Assembly: GCA_036250195.1 (NCBI GenBank)
Contig: JAVHZZ010000005.1
Span: forward strand, 131,403,199 to 131,467,198
From: Mixophyes australis
Lineage: Eukaryota > Chordata > Amphibia > Anura > Limnodynastidae
Direction: 5' to 3'
Length of the DNA stretch: 64,000 bases
Shown: one piece after another, positions 23,522 through 34,811 of the stretch
Layout of the letters: every line of letters starts with the position of its first letter
How positions within the stretch are numbered: position 1 is the first letter of the stretch
Notes under the pieces: model-generated
What the model was told of the DNA's origin: nothing
What the model saw: only the letters and a program-made list of their open reading frames with translations
Databases searched by the model: none
Translations under genes and position numbers: made by a program

Positions 23522-23557
23522 CTGGTTTAATCTCCACCTAGGTGGAGATTAAACCAG
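23522..23557. repeat. Perfect 36-bp palindrome
   Basis: ctggtttaatctccacct is followed directly by its reverse complement, with no loop, centred between 23539 and 23540. Confidence 0.95.
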
Positions 23558-23871
23558 ATTAACTGTGCCAATGTTTTACTCTACTTCCCTGCTGTATCTG
23601 CATATTGCCAGCTAAATGCCTCCTTTTGTTACACAACATTTAATAATACATACAAGGGTTAAAAGACAATTGTACTTCCAATATGCGGATTGAAACAAAT
23701 GGGTCAAAATGAAATTGAATGAAATAAAATCACTTGATGAATAAAACCAGCCTATAGATATTCCACACGCACAAAACACAAAACACAAAATGTCCAAAGT
23801 TCCAATATCACGGAGCAATAAAGATTGTAGGAGAGGTCTATCCAAAAGCCCAAGCAAATAGCAGGGCAGGG

Positions 23872-24055
23872 GGGTTCATTAAGCAGTTTAACATCCCAGA
23901 CTTAGTTAATCCAGCATTATGAATGGAGTCCACCTGCGTGCTTGGTCTAACTTGCAGTACAGCGGGGTTCAATAGGCAATCTAATTACCAACCTCAGTTA
24001 ATCCGGCAGTAAGAATGGAGTCCACCCGTGTGCTTAGTTCAACTTGCAATGCAGG
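23872..24055. repeat. Two tandem copies of a 90-bp unit
   Basis: Both copies share ggttcaatwarg, ttagttaatccrgca, tgaatggagtccaccygygtgctt and aacttgcartrcag. The copies are about 80-85% alike by eye. Confidence 0.75.
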
Positions 24056-24559
24056 GATCCCTGTTTTGTTGTACAGCGTTGATTGCGCTTACAGAGGTAG
24101 TGAAAATAGGAGGAGATGGCGTGCGTTCCACAGTGTAACAGGGTAACAGTCTATCTGTGTGTATTTATATAGCTGCTTCAGTTGATTAGCCAATAGGCAT
24201 GGCGGTCTTGTGACTTGAAAAAGACAGTTATAGGCAGACATTGGTTACTAATGGATATACATTGTTCTATGAAATTGCAGAATAAAAATATATACCAAGG
24301 GTTTATCTGCTATTTGTTCTGAATTGGCTAACGGTACTGGTTCATATAGCTTTAGTGATATCCATCATTCCACTTGTGTCCGAGTAGATGCAAGCAGGAT
24401 ATTGCATTACTAAGAATGCCAGATTAAAAATACAACAAGGATTATAACGTAGTACCTATTGCTTATTAGAAATATCTCTAGCCATCATAGGAATCTAAAT
24501 TGGTCCGGAACATATACTCATGAACCCTAAGTGGGGTAAATGGAATGGCGTGGAGCCAA

Positions 24560-24770
24560 GATTGGCGAAATTTTATCATTTGCAACATCCTTCATGGTAG
24601 GAATATCTACACCTAGTACTAAGACAATTGAGCGCATTACATCACTTAACTTATGTTTCGTTTTTAACATTGTGCAGTCGAAAGAAGCATCAACATTATG
24701 TAGTTTAATGAAGCTACAGCTACATAAATGCTCAATGTGGACTTCATTTTTTTTTTTTAAATCTACCACA
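24560..24770 (-). pseudogene. YR-retrotransposon coding fragment, minus copy
   Basis: Minus-strand frame containing KTKHKLSDVMRSIVLVLGVD and the downstream IPTMKDVANDK, the same peptide as at 23020-23118 in the opposite orientation. Upstream of the shared part it has a further stretch with Cys/His residues (HIEHLCSCSF). It ends next to the Tc1 insertion at 24776. Confidence 0.5.
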
Positions 24771-24775
24771 CTGTA

Positions 24776-26303
24776 CAGCTATGGCCAAAAGTTTTGAGAA
24801 TGACACAAATATTGGTTTTAACAAAGTTTGCTGCTTCAGTGTATTAGACATTTTTGTCAGCTGTTGTTATATATATATACTGAAGTAAAATTACAAGCAT
24901 TTTATAAGTGTCAAAGGCTTTTATTGACAATTATATTAAGTTTATGCAAAGAGTCAATATTTGCAGAACCTTCTTTTTGAAGACCTCTGCAATTTGCCCT
25001 GGCCTGCTGTCAATCAACTTCTGGGCCACATACTGACTGATGGTCGCCCATTCTTGCCTAATCAATGCTTGGAGTTTGTCAGAATTTGTGGGTTTTTGTT
25101 TGTCCACCAGTCTCTTGAGAATTGACCACAATTTCTCAATGGGATTAAAGTCTGGGGAGTTTCCTGGCCATGGACCCAAAATTTCGATGTTTTGATCCCC
25201 AAGCCACTTAGTTATCATGTTTGCCTTATGGCAAACATCATTCTGGAAAATACATTGTTTTTTACCAAACTGTTCATGGATAGTTCGGAGAAGTTGCTCT
25301 TGGAAGATGTTTTGGTACACCTTTTTATTTATGGCTGTGTTCTTGTGAGTGAGCCCACTCCCTTGGCTGAGAAGCAACCCCAAAAATCAATGGTCTCAGA
25401 ATGCTTTACTGTTGGCATGACACAGGACTGATGGTAGCGCTCACCTTTCCTTCTCCCGACAAGCATTTTTCCAGATGCCCCAAACAATCTGAAAGGGGAT
25501 TCATCAGAGAAAATGACTTTACCCCAGTCCTCAGCAGTCCAATCCCTGTACCTTTTGCAGAATATCAGTCTGTCCCTGATGTTTTTTCTGGAGAGAAGTG
25601 GCTTCTCTACTGCACTTCTTGACTCTAGGACATCATCCAAAAGTCTTCACCTCACTGTGTGTGCAGATGCACTCACACCAGCCTGCTGGCATTCCTGAGG
25701 AAGCTCTGCACTGGTAGTGCCCTGATGCTGCAGCTGAATCAACTTTTGGAGACTGCCCTGGTGCTTAATGGACGTTCTTGGGTAGCCTAAATCCTTCTTT
25801 ACAATTATTGAACCTCTCTCCTTGATGATCCGGCAAATAATTGATTTAGAGGCAATCTTACTAGCAGCAATATCCTTGCCTGTGAAGCCCTTTTGTGCAA
25901 AGCGATGACTGCACATGTATCCTTGCAGGTAAACATGGTTAACAGAGTAAGAACAATGCTTTCAAGCACCACCCTCCTTTTAAAGCTTCCAGTCTGTTAC
26001 TCTAACTCAATCAGCATGACAAAGTGATCTCCAGCCATGTCCTCGTCAACACTCTCACCTGTGTTAACAAGAGAATCACTGACCTTATGTCAGCTGGTCT
26101 TTTTGTGGCAGTGCTGAAATGCAGTGGAAATGTTTTTGGGATAAAGTTCATTGTTATGGCAAAGAGGGACTTTGAAATAAATTGCAATTCATCTGATCAT
26201 TCTTCATGACATTCTGGAGTATATGCAAATTGCCATCATAAAAACTGAGGCTGCAGACTTTGTGAAAGATAATACTTTTGTCATTCTCAAAACTTTTTGA
26301 CTG
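24776..26303 (-). mobile_element. Tc1/mariner element with TA target duplication
   Basis: Ends are cagctatggccaaaagtttt and (reverse complement) cagtcaaaaagttttgagaa, which share aaaagttttgagaatgaca. TA is present at 24774-24775 and 26304-26305, as for Tc1-family insertion. The length of 1,528 bp fits the family (about 1.6 kb). Confidence 0.93.
24931..25916 (-). pseudogene. Tc1-like transposase (frameshifted)
   Basis: Three minus-strand frames follow one another: 25647-25916 (helix-turn-helix DNA-binding part, IASKSIICRIIKERGSI), 25329-25640 (first catalytic Asp in KVIFSDESPF, then WGCFSAKG), and 24931-25383 (second Asp in FQNDVCHKA, third residue Glu in NSPDFNPIEKLW). These are the D, D and E blocks of the Tc1 DDE domain. 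At least two frameshifts break the gene, so it is inactive. Transposases of this type bind the inverted ends and insert at TA. Confidence 0.9.
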
Positions 26304-26424
26304 TACTCATTCTTTACTTTTGGCATAACAAAATACAAAATATATATAGTTAATAGAGCTATACAATTACTTTCAGTGCAACCTATTCAAGAAAGCAAAA
26401 TGTAAAGCATTAAGTGAATATGCG

Positions 26425-26508
26425 TGTCACACTTTTACACAGAAAATATCACTGACTGGTATAAACGCTACTAACCTGAGAGGTGCGGAGTCTAACACAC
26501 CACCAGTG
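26425..26508 (-). repeat. 3' LTR remnant of the Gypsy element
   Basis: About 84 bp match 28363-28446 almost base for base (tgtcacacttttacacag to the caccacyrgtg block), then the sequence switches into RT coding. Confidence 0.88.
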
Positions 26509-26518
26509 GCATCACCAG

Positions 26519-28349
26519 GTATTCATAGTGGCCGTCTCTGGTATTGAACGCGGTTTTCCATTCGTCTCCTTTACGGATTCTAATCAGATTGTAGGCACCT
26601 CTGAGGTCCAATTTGGTAAAAATTTGTGCCCCTCGGATGCGATCGAAGAGTTCCGAAATTAGGGGAAGAGGGTAGCGATTTTTAATCGTGATGGTGTTAA
26701 GTCTCCTGTAATCAATGCACGGTCTGAGAGCGCCGTCCTTCTTCTTAACAAAAAAGAAGCCTGCCCCTGCTGGAGAAGATGACTTCCTAATGAATCCCCT
26801 CTCCAGGTTCTCGGAAACATACTCGGACATGGCTTGAGTCTCGGGTAAGGACAGAGGATATACCCTGCCTCTAGGAATGTCTTTTTCAGGGATGAGGTCG
26901 ATAGGGCAATCCCAAGGCCGATGCGGAGGAAGGATTTCAGAAGCGGTTTTAGAGAAGACATCAGAAAAACCAGAATAAGCTTCAGGAAGACCCACCAGGG
27001 AAGATGTACAGAGGCAGGCCAACTTGGATTTCGAGGGTGAAACGGATCTCAGGCATCTCTTGTTACAGGAGGAACTCCAGCGGATGACTTGTGCTCGTTG
27101 CCAATCAAATTGTGGAGAATGAAGTTTAAGTCAGGGTAATCCCAGGATGATAGGGTTAATGGATTGCGGTAGAACAAAAAAACTTATGAGCTCGGAATGA
27201 AGCGCTCCTACTTCCATCTGGAGCGGAGGAGTAGAGAGAGAGATTGAGCCATTGGAAACTCTATTCCCATCAACTGCCGTGAGCATCAAATGTTGGGTCA
27301 ATGGTATTGTATCGAGACGGAGTTCAGTCACTAACTTGGATGAAATAAAGTTCCCTGCGGACCCCGAGTCCACAAAGGCCCAGTTGGGAAATGGGCCATT
27401 GGGGGAATTCAAGGTGACAGGCATCAAAAACTCTGACTCCTTCCAAGAGTAGGGAGAAAGGGACTGAGGTCCTAGGTTGACCTCCCTATTATCACCTAGG
27501 AGGTGGCGTTTTCCCGGCCTCTTGGGACAAACGGAGAGGAGATGACCTGGTTCACCACAATATAAACAGAGGCGGTTCCTCATTCGTCTTTCACGTTCCT
27601 CTGGAGAGAGACGGGAACGACCGATCTGCATGGACTCCTCCAAGGGTCGGCGAGTACGATCCCGTTCGAGAGCCCGTTCCCTGTGGCGAATGTGCACTTT
27701 GATACAGAGGGATATGAGGTCGTCCAGGTTGGGAGGGAGGTCACGAGAGGCTAAATCGTCCTTTATGCGATCATTAAGGCCTTGCCAGAAGGTAGCAATG
27801 AGAGCCTCATCATTCCATCAGAGTTCGGCTGCTAGAGTCCTAAATTGTACTGCATAATGTCCAGCCGTAAGAGAGCCTTGGCGTAACCCTAGGAGACTGG
27901 AGGCAGCGGAAGAAACTCTTCCGGGTTCATCAAATACTTTTCGGAACCTCTCGATGAAGACCACCAAATTTCGAAGCACAGGATCATCCCGTTCCCAAAG
28001 AGGAGAAGCCCAGGCTAATGCCTGCCCGGAGAGGAGGGAGATCAAATAAGCCACTTTAGCTCTTTCCGTGGAGAAATTTTCGGGAGTCAATTCAAATTGA
28101 ATAGAGCACTGGATAAGGAAACCACTTCAGTGGATCGCCATCATATTTCTCAGGAGGAGGGATGTGGAGGCTTGTGGCAGCTGAGGTGCTAGAAGAGATG
28201 ATAGGAGCTGAGGCTTGAAGAGAGTCCAGATGGGAGACCACTCCCTGAATAAATCGCAGCGATTGTGCCTGATTGGATTCTTGCTGTTCCACTCTTTGAC
28301 CCAGGTGCAGTAATAAATGGCGGGCCGAAGGTTCGTCCGGTCCACTCAT
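26519..28349 (-). pseudogene. Gypsy gag-protease-RT, truncated
   Basis: Minus strand, starting at ATG 28349 (MSGPDEPSARHLL), 13 bp after the LTR. Gag continues through a frameshift near 28100 (LISLLSGQALAWASPLWE) to a CCHC zinc knuckle (CLYCGEPGHLLSVC, about 27560), then an aspartic protease (FVDSGSAGNFIS, about 27360) and an RT whose early blocks are clear ([26 protein letters not shown]). RT stops at HYEYLVMP, before the YxDD box, where the 3' LTR remnant begins. Stops at 27818-27820 and 27131-27133 replace expected Trp or Gly codons. The element cannot move by itself. Confidence 0.88.
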
Positions 28350-28362
28350 GGCCAGAGTATTC

Positions 28363-28955
28363 TGTCACACTTTTACACAGAGAATATCACTGACTGGTAT
28401 TAGCGCTACTAACCTGAGAGGCGCGGAGTCTAACACACCACCGGTGTTCACCAGGGACCCCCGCAAGGAGGTTTGGGCTTTGCTGCGTGCGATGTGCAGG
28501 TCGCGGTTCTCTCAGGAAGTCACCATTGCAGCGTATAGAGGGTAGTCAGACAGGCCGAGTCGAAACCAAGGAAGCGAGGTACCACGGAGAGTAGGCAAGA
28601 GTAGTCAGGGACGGTCCAAAGGTCAATACCAGTGCGGGCAGCGAAGTACAAAGGAAATCCGGAAAAGAGGTCAAACAAGCCAAGCAGTCTTTACACAGGA
28701 GATCAGGAACAGGAATGCAACTAAATGCTGGAGCAGGGTAGAACCAATACTCTGGCACTAAACCTGTGTCAGAGGCTGCCTTATATACCATAATGTGCCT
28801 CCTGATTGGGTTAGGGAGATTTAGGTGGTTTAGACATGCTGGCTGCAGACAGGTGAGTAGAGATAGAGTTCTGCTGCTAGGCAACAGGACGTAGATTACG
28901 GAAAGAAGGTGTCCGTCTACGGCACCTGTGGAGAGCGCCGAGACGGCACCTGACA
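28363..28955 (-). repeat. 5' LTR of the Gypsy element
   Basis: 593 bp with tgtcaggtg and agtgtgaca ends in minus-strand sense, so the termini form TGTCA...TGACA. A TATA-like tggtatataaggc lies at about 28779-28791 on the minus strand. The gag ATG follows 13 bp after the LTR with no obvious tRNA primer site; self-priming is known in some related Ty3/Gypsy groups. Confidence 0.85.
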
Positions 28956-28960
28956 ATACG

Positions 28961-30129
28961 TAATTGAAGGCTTTGCTCTGACAAGGTTTTTTGAGAAATT
29001 GTAAAAGGATACACATACAAACAATGGGTGTATAAACATATTGGTGCTGCAATTGGTGGTTTGGCCTACAAGGACCAGAGATGATTCAAATCCTACATTT
29101 ATTCATTTATTCTAGCTTGTAATGCAATTGCAAGGCCTGAACAGACATTTATGTTGAAGCTAGCGTCTTTACTGTCTTATATTAAAAAAGTGTTATAATC
29201 TTGTTTGTCACCTTTAACCAGTTGTGGTTTTTCCCTGTTGTCTGGTACTCCAGATTGTATGAAAGTATGCTCTCTCAGAAATTGCAGTACAGGGATTTCG
29301 ATCACCCAGAGTCATTAAATTATGGCACATTCATAGTCAAAATAAAAGTGTAAAAAAGGAGTGGTCAAACTCCAAATGAATGTATTCAAAAATCTTGTAT
29401 AATGCTGTTGATGTTATGGAATATTCTAAATAAATGAATATACGTTGGGGACATGGCAGCGTGTTTGCTTTAAGAGGCAGAGGGATGGGGCATGGGCTGG
29501 ATGTAAGATGGCTGGACGAGTTTTTTGAGAGCTCCTGTTACTAAGCTCGATTCTCTAGCCCCATCCTGTCTCACACATACGAAAACCAGTAGAGCTTTAT
29601 GTGTCTGGACTGCCAGCCACTTTGGCTATTGTATGAGATCTATATTGCAAACACCAGTGGCCGTCTTTGACTTGGCAATACCGGCCCTACAAGCAGGCAA
29701 AGTGACAGCACACATTGCGCTTTGCTCCCCGCATACCAACATGGCCTGTACTAACCAGACCCACTACTCGCTCGCTGACACCACTTTCGGGTTCTGGGTA
29801 CTAGACACACAGGGGCTGACTGCCACTGTATACGTGCAGAACATTTAACACATACCCACTGTACAAGGCACACAGAGGCGATCAGGGCTTTCAATGATTT
29901 TGTGGGCAAGATCATTACAGACATTGCATCTATAATTCCAAACACATACCAAACATCAGTGGACAATGTCTTTTGCACTCTGCTGCCATCTACTAGAGAT
30001 TATCCACTACTTTACCCATTTACATCCTTTAACAATCCTAGACCTTTACCCCCATTGGTACTGATATTTCTCCAAATAATAACGTAACACTTGGATCACT
30101 TTATGCAGACATTCTAAGCAACATACTCA
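28961..30129. other. No gene recognised
   Basis: Contains an open frame at 29525-29848 with no recognisable domain. The stretch aagatggctggacgag at 29508 resembles the start of some L1 5' regions, but this is only a hint. Confidence 0.4.
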
Positions 30130-30134
30130 CAATG

Positions 30135-30910
30135 TGTCACGAGCCGCGGTGGTACCTCGCATCCTGGCATGAACTAGCAGTCGGGCGTGTGTTTTAGTTT
30201 CTGTGCTCTGTTATTATCCTTGTGGCATAGATATAGGAGGGTGTAGGGACATCCTCCAACACCAGGGGGAGCTCTCATATGATTTAAACTGGTTCACTTA
30301 TATTTTTATACATGCTTCCTGGTTATGGTATTACCTTTGCTAGTTCTAGCTAGTAATTAATTAGCTGCCTCCTGAGGCTGATTGTCAGCCCTATCCTCCT
30401 CTGTCCTGATTGGCTCTTAGTACTATTTAAGGCATTGAGATATTAGCCTCACTGTCAATTATAGTGTCCTGTTTTCAGTTCTGCTGCCTGCTGCTTTGTT
30501 CCTCTGTTGGTGTTTCAACCTTAGACTGATTACTCGTGTATGACCCTTGCCTGTTCCTAGACTATGAACCTGTGCTTCTGACCCTGATCTATTGCCTGAA
30601 CTTGGAATCTGAACCTTTGCTAGTGACCCTGATCTTACGCCTGTCCCTGGTTTCAGAACCTGTGTCTGCGACCCCTGATCTTGGTTTGTTCTCCGGCTAC
30701 GTTGTCTGCTGCCAGCACCGATTCTGGCCTGGACCCCACGCTGCTGTCTATCGTCATGCTCTATTCCTGAGTTCTCCTTAGCCGGTACGCATCTCTCGAC
30801 CCTCTGTGTGTCTGCAGCCAAGTCTGTCCCCACCACCAAGGGCAACAGTGAACACCAGACCTCAGAGCAGACTCCGGGTTTTGTTGTACCAGCTGGAGGG
30901 GTTCCTAACA
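30135..30910 (+). mobile_element. Solo LTR, TGTCA...CCTAACA type
   Basis: Begins tgtcacgagccgcggtgg and ends ggttcctaaca. Flanks caatg (30130-30134) and caata (30911-30915) are a 5-bp duplication with one mismatch. A TATA-like tactatttaaggc (30419) is preceded by gattggc (inverted CCAAT) in the plus sense. The termini match the LTR at 54548-55057. No internal region is present, as after LTR-LTR recombination. Confidence 0.78.
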
Positions 30911-31103
30911 CAATATACCAATTCACAATGTAACCAGGCCCACCTCTCCAACCCTATTTGTGGCCTGAGAAATATGTTGATTATATAATATGATTCTATA
31001 AAAAAATGAATAAATACAGGAATGGGCACTGATGTATAGCCCAAAAGCTGCCTAAGATATGCAGGAATATCCACATCCCCAAAATTCAAAGCACAAAAAG
31101 ATA

Positions 31104-32180
31104 GATACTTTATAGCGCTAATAGGGTTTCACACAGACAATTCAAAAAGAGGTTCTAAAAAAGAAATAAAAGCCATACATGGAGTATTACAGCTTACACA
31201 TGCATATACTGTCCAAAAGGGAGCCCTTTTTCCAAGTGAATAAATGGAGATCTTCTCAAATTAAATCCACCACGTGAAGGGGCCCCCTAAGGGATTATGC
31301 TTACAAGATTCCACTTGAAATCAGGCACATCAAATTTGGCAGATATTCATAAACCTTGCTTCCATGGAAATGCAGCACCTCACATGAATGGAAAAATGGG
31401 GCAAACATAGTATAATACCATTTATTAAGAAAGGTAACTTGGTACCATAAACAAAAATAAAACCAGAGCTAAATGCTCCTTATGCGCGTACCACAAATAG
31501 TCTTGATAAAAGCAATATAAACAACAGGACATAATATCACCAATGATAAACACAAGTCTCCATGATGAATCAATCAACTGCCACTCCAGACCAACGCGTT
31601 TCGATTCCACCAAGGAATCTTTATCAAGGTATCTGGCAGTTAATGTAGTGTCCCTTTTAAAGTCCATCTTATCAATTCCCACACAGTCGGATCAGAGTCA
31701 ATATTCACGTGACTCAACTTCCGTCTACGCATTGCAGAGTGGAGGTCACATGACTTTTTGCTTCACATCGAGGCTTGGATGCAAAGTTTCTCACACATGC
31801 GCAGTAAGTGTGCAGGCTCATAAATCGATATACAGGTTTATAACTCAATTTCAAACGACATAATAGCGTCCATGAGTGTAAGAGAACAAGAAAGATATAC
31901 ATAAATAAATAACAGAATAATAAAAAAATAAAAATAAACAGGTAATGGTACACAAATACAAACACATAAGCTCGCCCACCACCAAAGATATAAACCGAGG
32001 ACTATTGAAAATGACATTCCCATCCCTTCTCGAAATACATCACAAAGACCAATTACAGAAACCATTTTAGTTCAAAGTCTGACTTTGAACTAAATGAATG
32101 TGTAAACTGTACTACTCCATGTATGGCTTCTATTTCCTTTTTAGAACCTCCTTTTGAATTGTCTGTTTGAAACGCTATTA
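31104..32180. mobile_element. Penelope-like terminal remnant with inverted ends
   Basis: 31104-31190 (tatagcgctaatagggttt ... ccatacatggagta) is inverted at about 32100-32180 (tactccatgtatggcttc ... aaacgctattagcaacta). Inside, at about 31585-31645, is caacgcgtttcgattcca followed by atctttatcaagg, a block typical of Penelope-like ends in frogs. No RT is left. Confidence 0.6.
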
Positions 32181-32289
32181 GCAACTATAACCCTATAATG
32201 CTTTGAAAAGGCTCTACATTCAGTTATTCCTATAATACACTTGTATGGCAGCAATGTGGAAAAATGTGTTAATTCTAAACCACAACGTG

Positions 32290-33130
32290 CCAACTCTGAC
32301 AAAAAGAAACCTGACTCCAATGCTTCCTCTTCTGACAATCAAAAGGCAAATTAATCTTCTTTGGACACAGATTCTACATGCTCTTCTGGGAACCCCATCT
32401 CCTATTCAGCCATCAGCGAAGCTATAAAAGAAACTATAGAGCCACTTCCCCAGGAACAATCAAATACATTTTACTCAGCAATTCACAAACTGAGAACGCA
32501 AATTACACAAACTTCACAAAATACACACGTGAATGAATGTCAAAGTGGGGAATTTTTTCAAGAGGTCTTACTTCTCAAGACGCAGGTCACCTCTCTTACC
32601 ACGTCATGTAACCAACTATGGAGTAGAGTCAATGATCTGGTAAACCGATCTCGCCGGAACAATTTATGTATTGAAGGCTTATCGGAGACACTAAAAGGCC
32701 CAGTGTTGCAAGAATTCATATGCACTACACTGCCAACTGTGGTGCACTTGCAGGCAAATTCAGGCCGTGTTGTTGTGGAAAGAGCTCACAGAATAGGCCT
32801 AACGAGGGAGGATGTTTCCACCCGACACAGGGCAGTGATTTTCAGATGTCTTAGCTACACTGAAAAAGCAGATCTCTAGGCGGCCTACAAGAGGATGGTC
32901 TCGGTATCGGTCTCGGTATCCTGGGAGGGCAAACGGCTTAATATTTTTCAGGACTGCTCCTCAGCGGTTTCAAAAGCACAAAAAGACTTTGCTCCAATTT
33001 GCTCCAATCTAATCCAACGGAAGCAGAAATTTGCCCTTATATATCCAGCCAGATTGCTTCTGTTCTCGGGCAATACATTTTTAAAGACTTTCTAACACCA
33101 GCAGATACCCAACACTTCTTACATGAGGAA
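32290..33130 (+). pseudogene. L1-type ORF1 (RNA-binding protein), frameshifted
   Basis: The plus-strand frame 32361-32876 encodes a coiled-coil-like stretch, then SRVNDLVNRSRRNNLCIEGL and ERAHRIGLTRE, the signature of the L1 ORF1p RNA-recognition region. A stop (TAG, 32877-32879) and a frame change lead to 32895-33095, where RLNIFQDCSSAV and KFALIYPARLLLFSG correspond to the C-terminal domain. ORF1p coats L1 RNA as a chaperone. ORF2 is not directly downstream on this strand; its endonuclease start lies on the minus strand at 45764-46045. Confidence 0.8.
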
Positions 33131-33299
33131 GAAGCTGAATTAACAGATACCAACGCTGCAGGTACTTCTACTAACAATAGTGAATACCATAACTCTACAA
33201 CACAACATCTGGGAAACTATGCTGGCAATCTTTACTTAACTCTTCATACCCTTACCCCTCTCACTTCTCCCTTTTCACCAACTCTATAATAACTCTTAC

Positions 33300-33878
33300 C
33301 ACATCTCATCCCCTCCCCTCTCCGCAACTTTCTCATCCTTCCTGTACATTCCTCTAGTACTACTTTCTCCCTCTACCGTTCTGCATATTTATCCTCTCTA
33401 CTAGTTACAATCAATTGTACAACATTGGAATATGCGGAGACAATTGACCTTGCCATGGACATAATATTACATATTTGTCAAAATTTACACAAGGTACAAA
33501 AATGACTTTTGTTGTGTTGAAACTAATAATCTTTGATTGCCTCATTTATTCAGGTACTAATTCTGTTTCACAGTTATGGTTGGTTTACCAAAAATGAACA
33601 TGAGTTGAGATCAAAGCCCTTGACCTCCCTATTTTTACCTAATCCCATTATCGCTGGTACCTCTATACTTATTAGAAGGATGTGATAACTCTGCCACAGG
33701 ACTACCAGTTGATAACTAGCCACATTTAGGGAGGTTGGATGAACATTGTTAATTGACCTAAAGTTCTGAAAAGCAAAATACATAAAATTAGAGATCATTA
33801 TATTCCTATTATTAGGTTTTGAGCTTTGTGATTTAAAATTTTTCAGTTCAGGTTTTCTTAAAAAATATCTCTGAGACC
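33300..33878 (+). other. L1 inter-ORF region (probable)
   Basis: Pyrimidine-rich start (33250-33400), then non-coding DNA up to the target-site copy at 33879. By position and strand it should be the L1 segment between ORF1 and ORF2; no motif proves it. Confidence 0.4.
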
Positions 33879-33886
33879 CTTAGGGG
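33879..33886. repeat. Target-site copy a (cttagggg)
   Basis: The 8 bp directly before the left hAT-like element. Its exact reverse complement, cccctaag, precedes the right copy at 46349-46356, whereas the other side of the left copy has a different octamer. Confidence 0.85.
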
Positions 33887-34159
33887 CATGGCCGGATTAA
33901 GGGGGGGGCACAGGGGGCACGTGCCCCGGGCCCCCCTCACTCTGAGGGCCCCATGCCGCCTGGGAGGAGAGGAGCTGGATAGAAGTCGGCGATGTCAAAC
34001 TTTACAGCAGCCGCGGTGGCGCTGTACATGTGCAAGGATTTTGTCCGTCTGGAGGGGGAGGGTTTGTATTGCGTCGGGGGTGGGGAGGAGACTTACAGCC
34101 GCAGAAATAGGAGAAAGATCGGATCACCTGTCAGTTGGTGATCCGATCGAATGGTATTT

Positions 34160-34803
34160 TTTTTTTTTGTTTTGAACTTTATTGCATGTTATGAAGACAA
34201 ACATATTAACACCAAGAGGCATGAAGAGAGAAACAATCTTAGATTAAATATTTCAGTATGCACAGTCTAAAAACCCATTCCCTTACAGAATGGAACAAGG
34301 CGTTGTTCTCACTTCTGTTAAGCAGTGGGTTAAACTTGAGAACATTAAAATTGTGCAGTTTTATAAGTTGCCCTAAATAGCGCTGACAAACTTTAAAAGG
34401 TGTTCCGAAATTTTAATATTGGGATATTTTTGGTGTCGTTCATAAATCCACACAGGGAAAAGTTGAATCCCCATATGCAAATTGCAGAACAATACCAATG
34501 GGTAATACTTCCAATTCTAAACCTCAAAAGTTATGTTTCCATTTATTCAAATTCAGTTTATATAAGGACCACTTTGACTTTCATGTAGAATTGTGTATTT
34601 TTGTGTTTGAACTTTCCTGTAGTGCACCGTGCCACACAATACACAAAACACTAAATATTTAACAAGCTATACAGTACATGTGGTCTATTTACAGCACTGC
34701 CTATTTAGAAAGCCACCCCAATTTACCAACAGGATTATTATGTTAACAAAACACAATGATAAATATTTGGATATATGTTGCCCCTTTAAAATGCCTGTAC
34801 TTG
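34160..34803 (-). mobile_element. L1 3' UTR and A-tail inside the hAT-like element
   Basis: In minus sense the sequence ends with tgcaataaagttcaaaac followed by about 12 A, which is a polyadenylation signal and tail (34155-34190). It continues the L1 ORF2 C-terminus at 40649-40935 once the nested insertions are set aside. Confidence 0.7.
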
Positions 34804-34811
34804 GGCTATAC

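Larger units (their letters stand above)
23119..24559. other. Unassigned repeat-like DNA between inverted fragments
   Basis: Contains a perfect palindrome, a 90-bp tandem repeat (listed separately) and a TATA-like tgtatttatatagc at about 24158. It could be LTR-like, but no paired end or target duplication was found. Confidence 0.4.
26425..28955 (-). mobile_element. Ty3/Gypsy LTR retrotransposon, internally deleted
   Basis: Minus-strand element from tgtcaggtgccgtctc (28955) to ...aaagtgtgaca (26425). The flanks atgcg (26420-26424) and atacg (28956-28960) look like a 5-bp target duplication with one change. It retains the 5' LTR, gag, protease and the start of RT; the rest of pol and most of the 3' LTR are deleted. 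Confidence 0.87.

Noticed and set aside
29525..29848. 107-codon plus-strand frame as a gene
   Set aside because: No recognisable motif or neighbouring coding signal. Length is within chance expectation.
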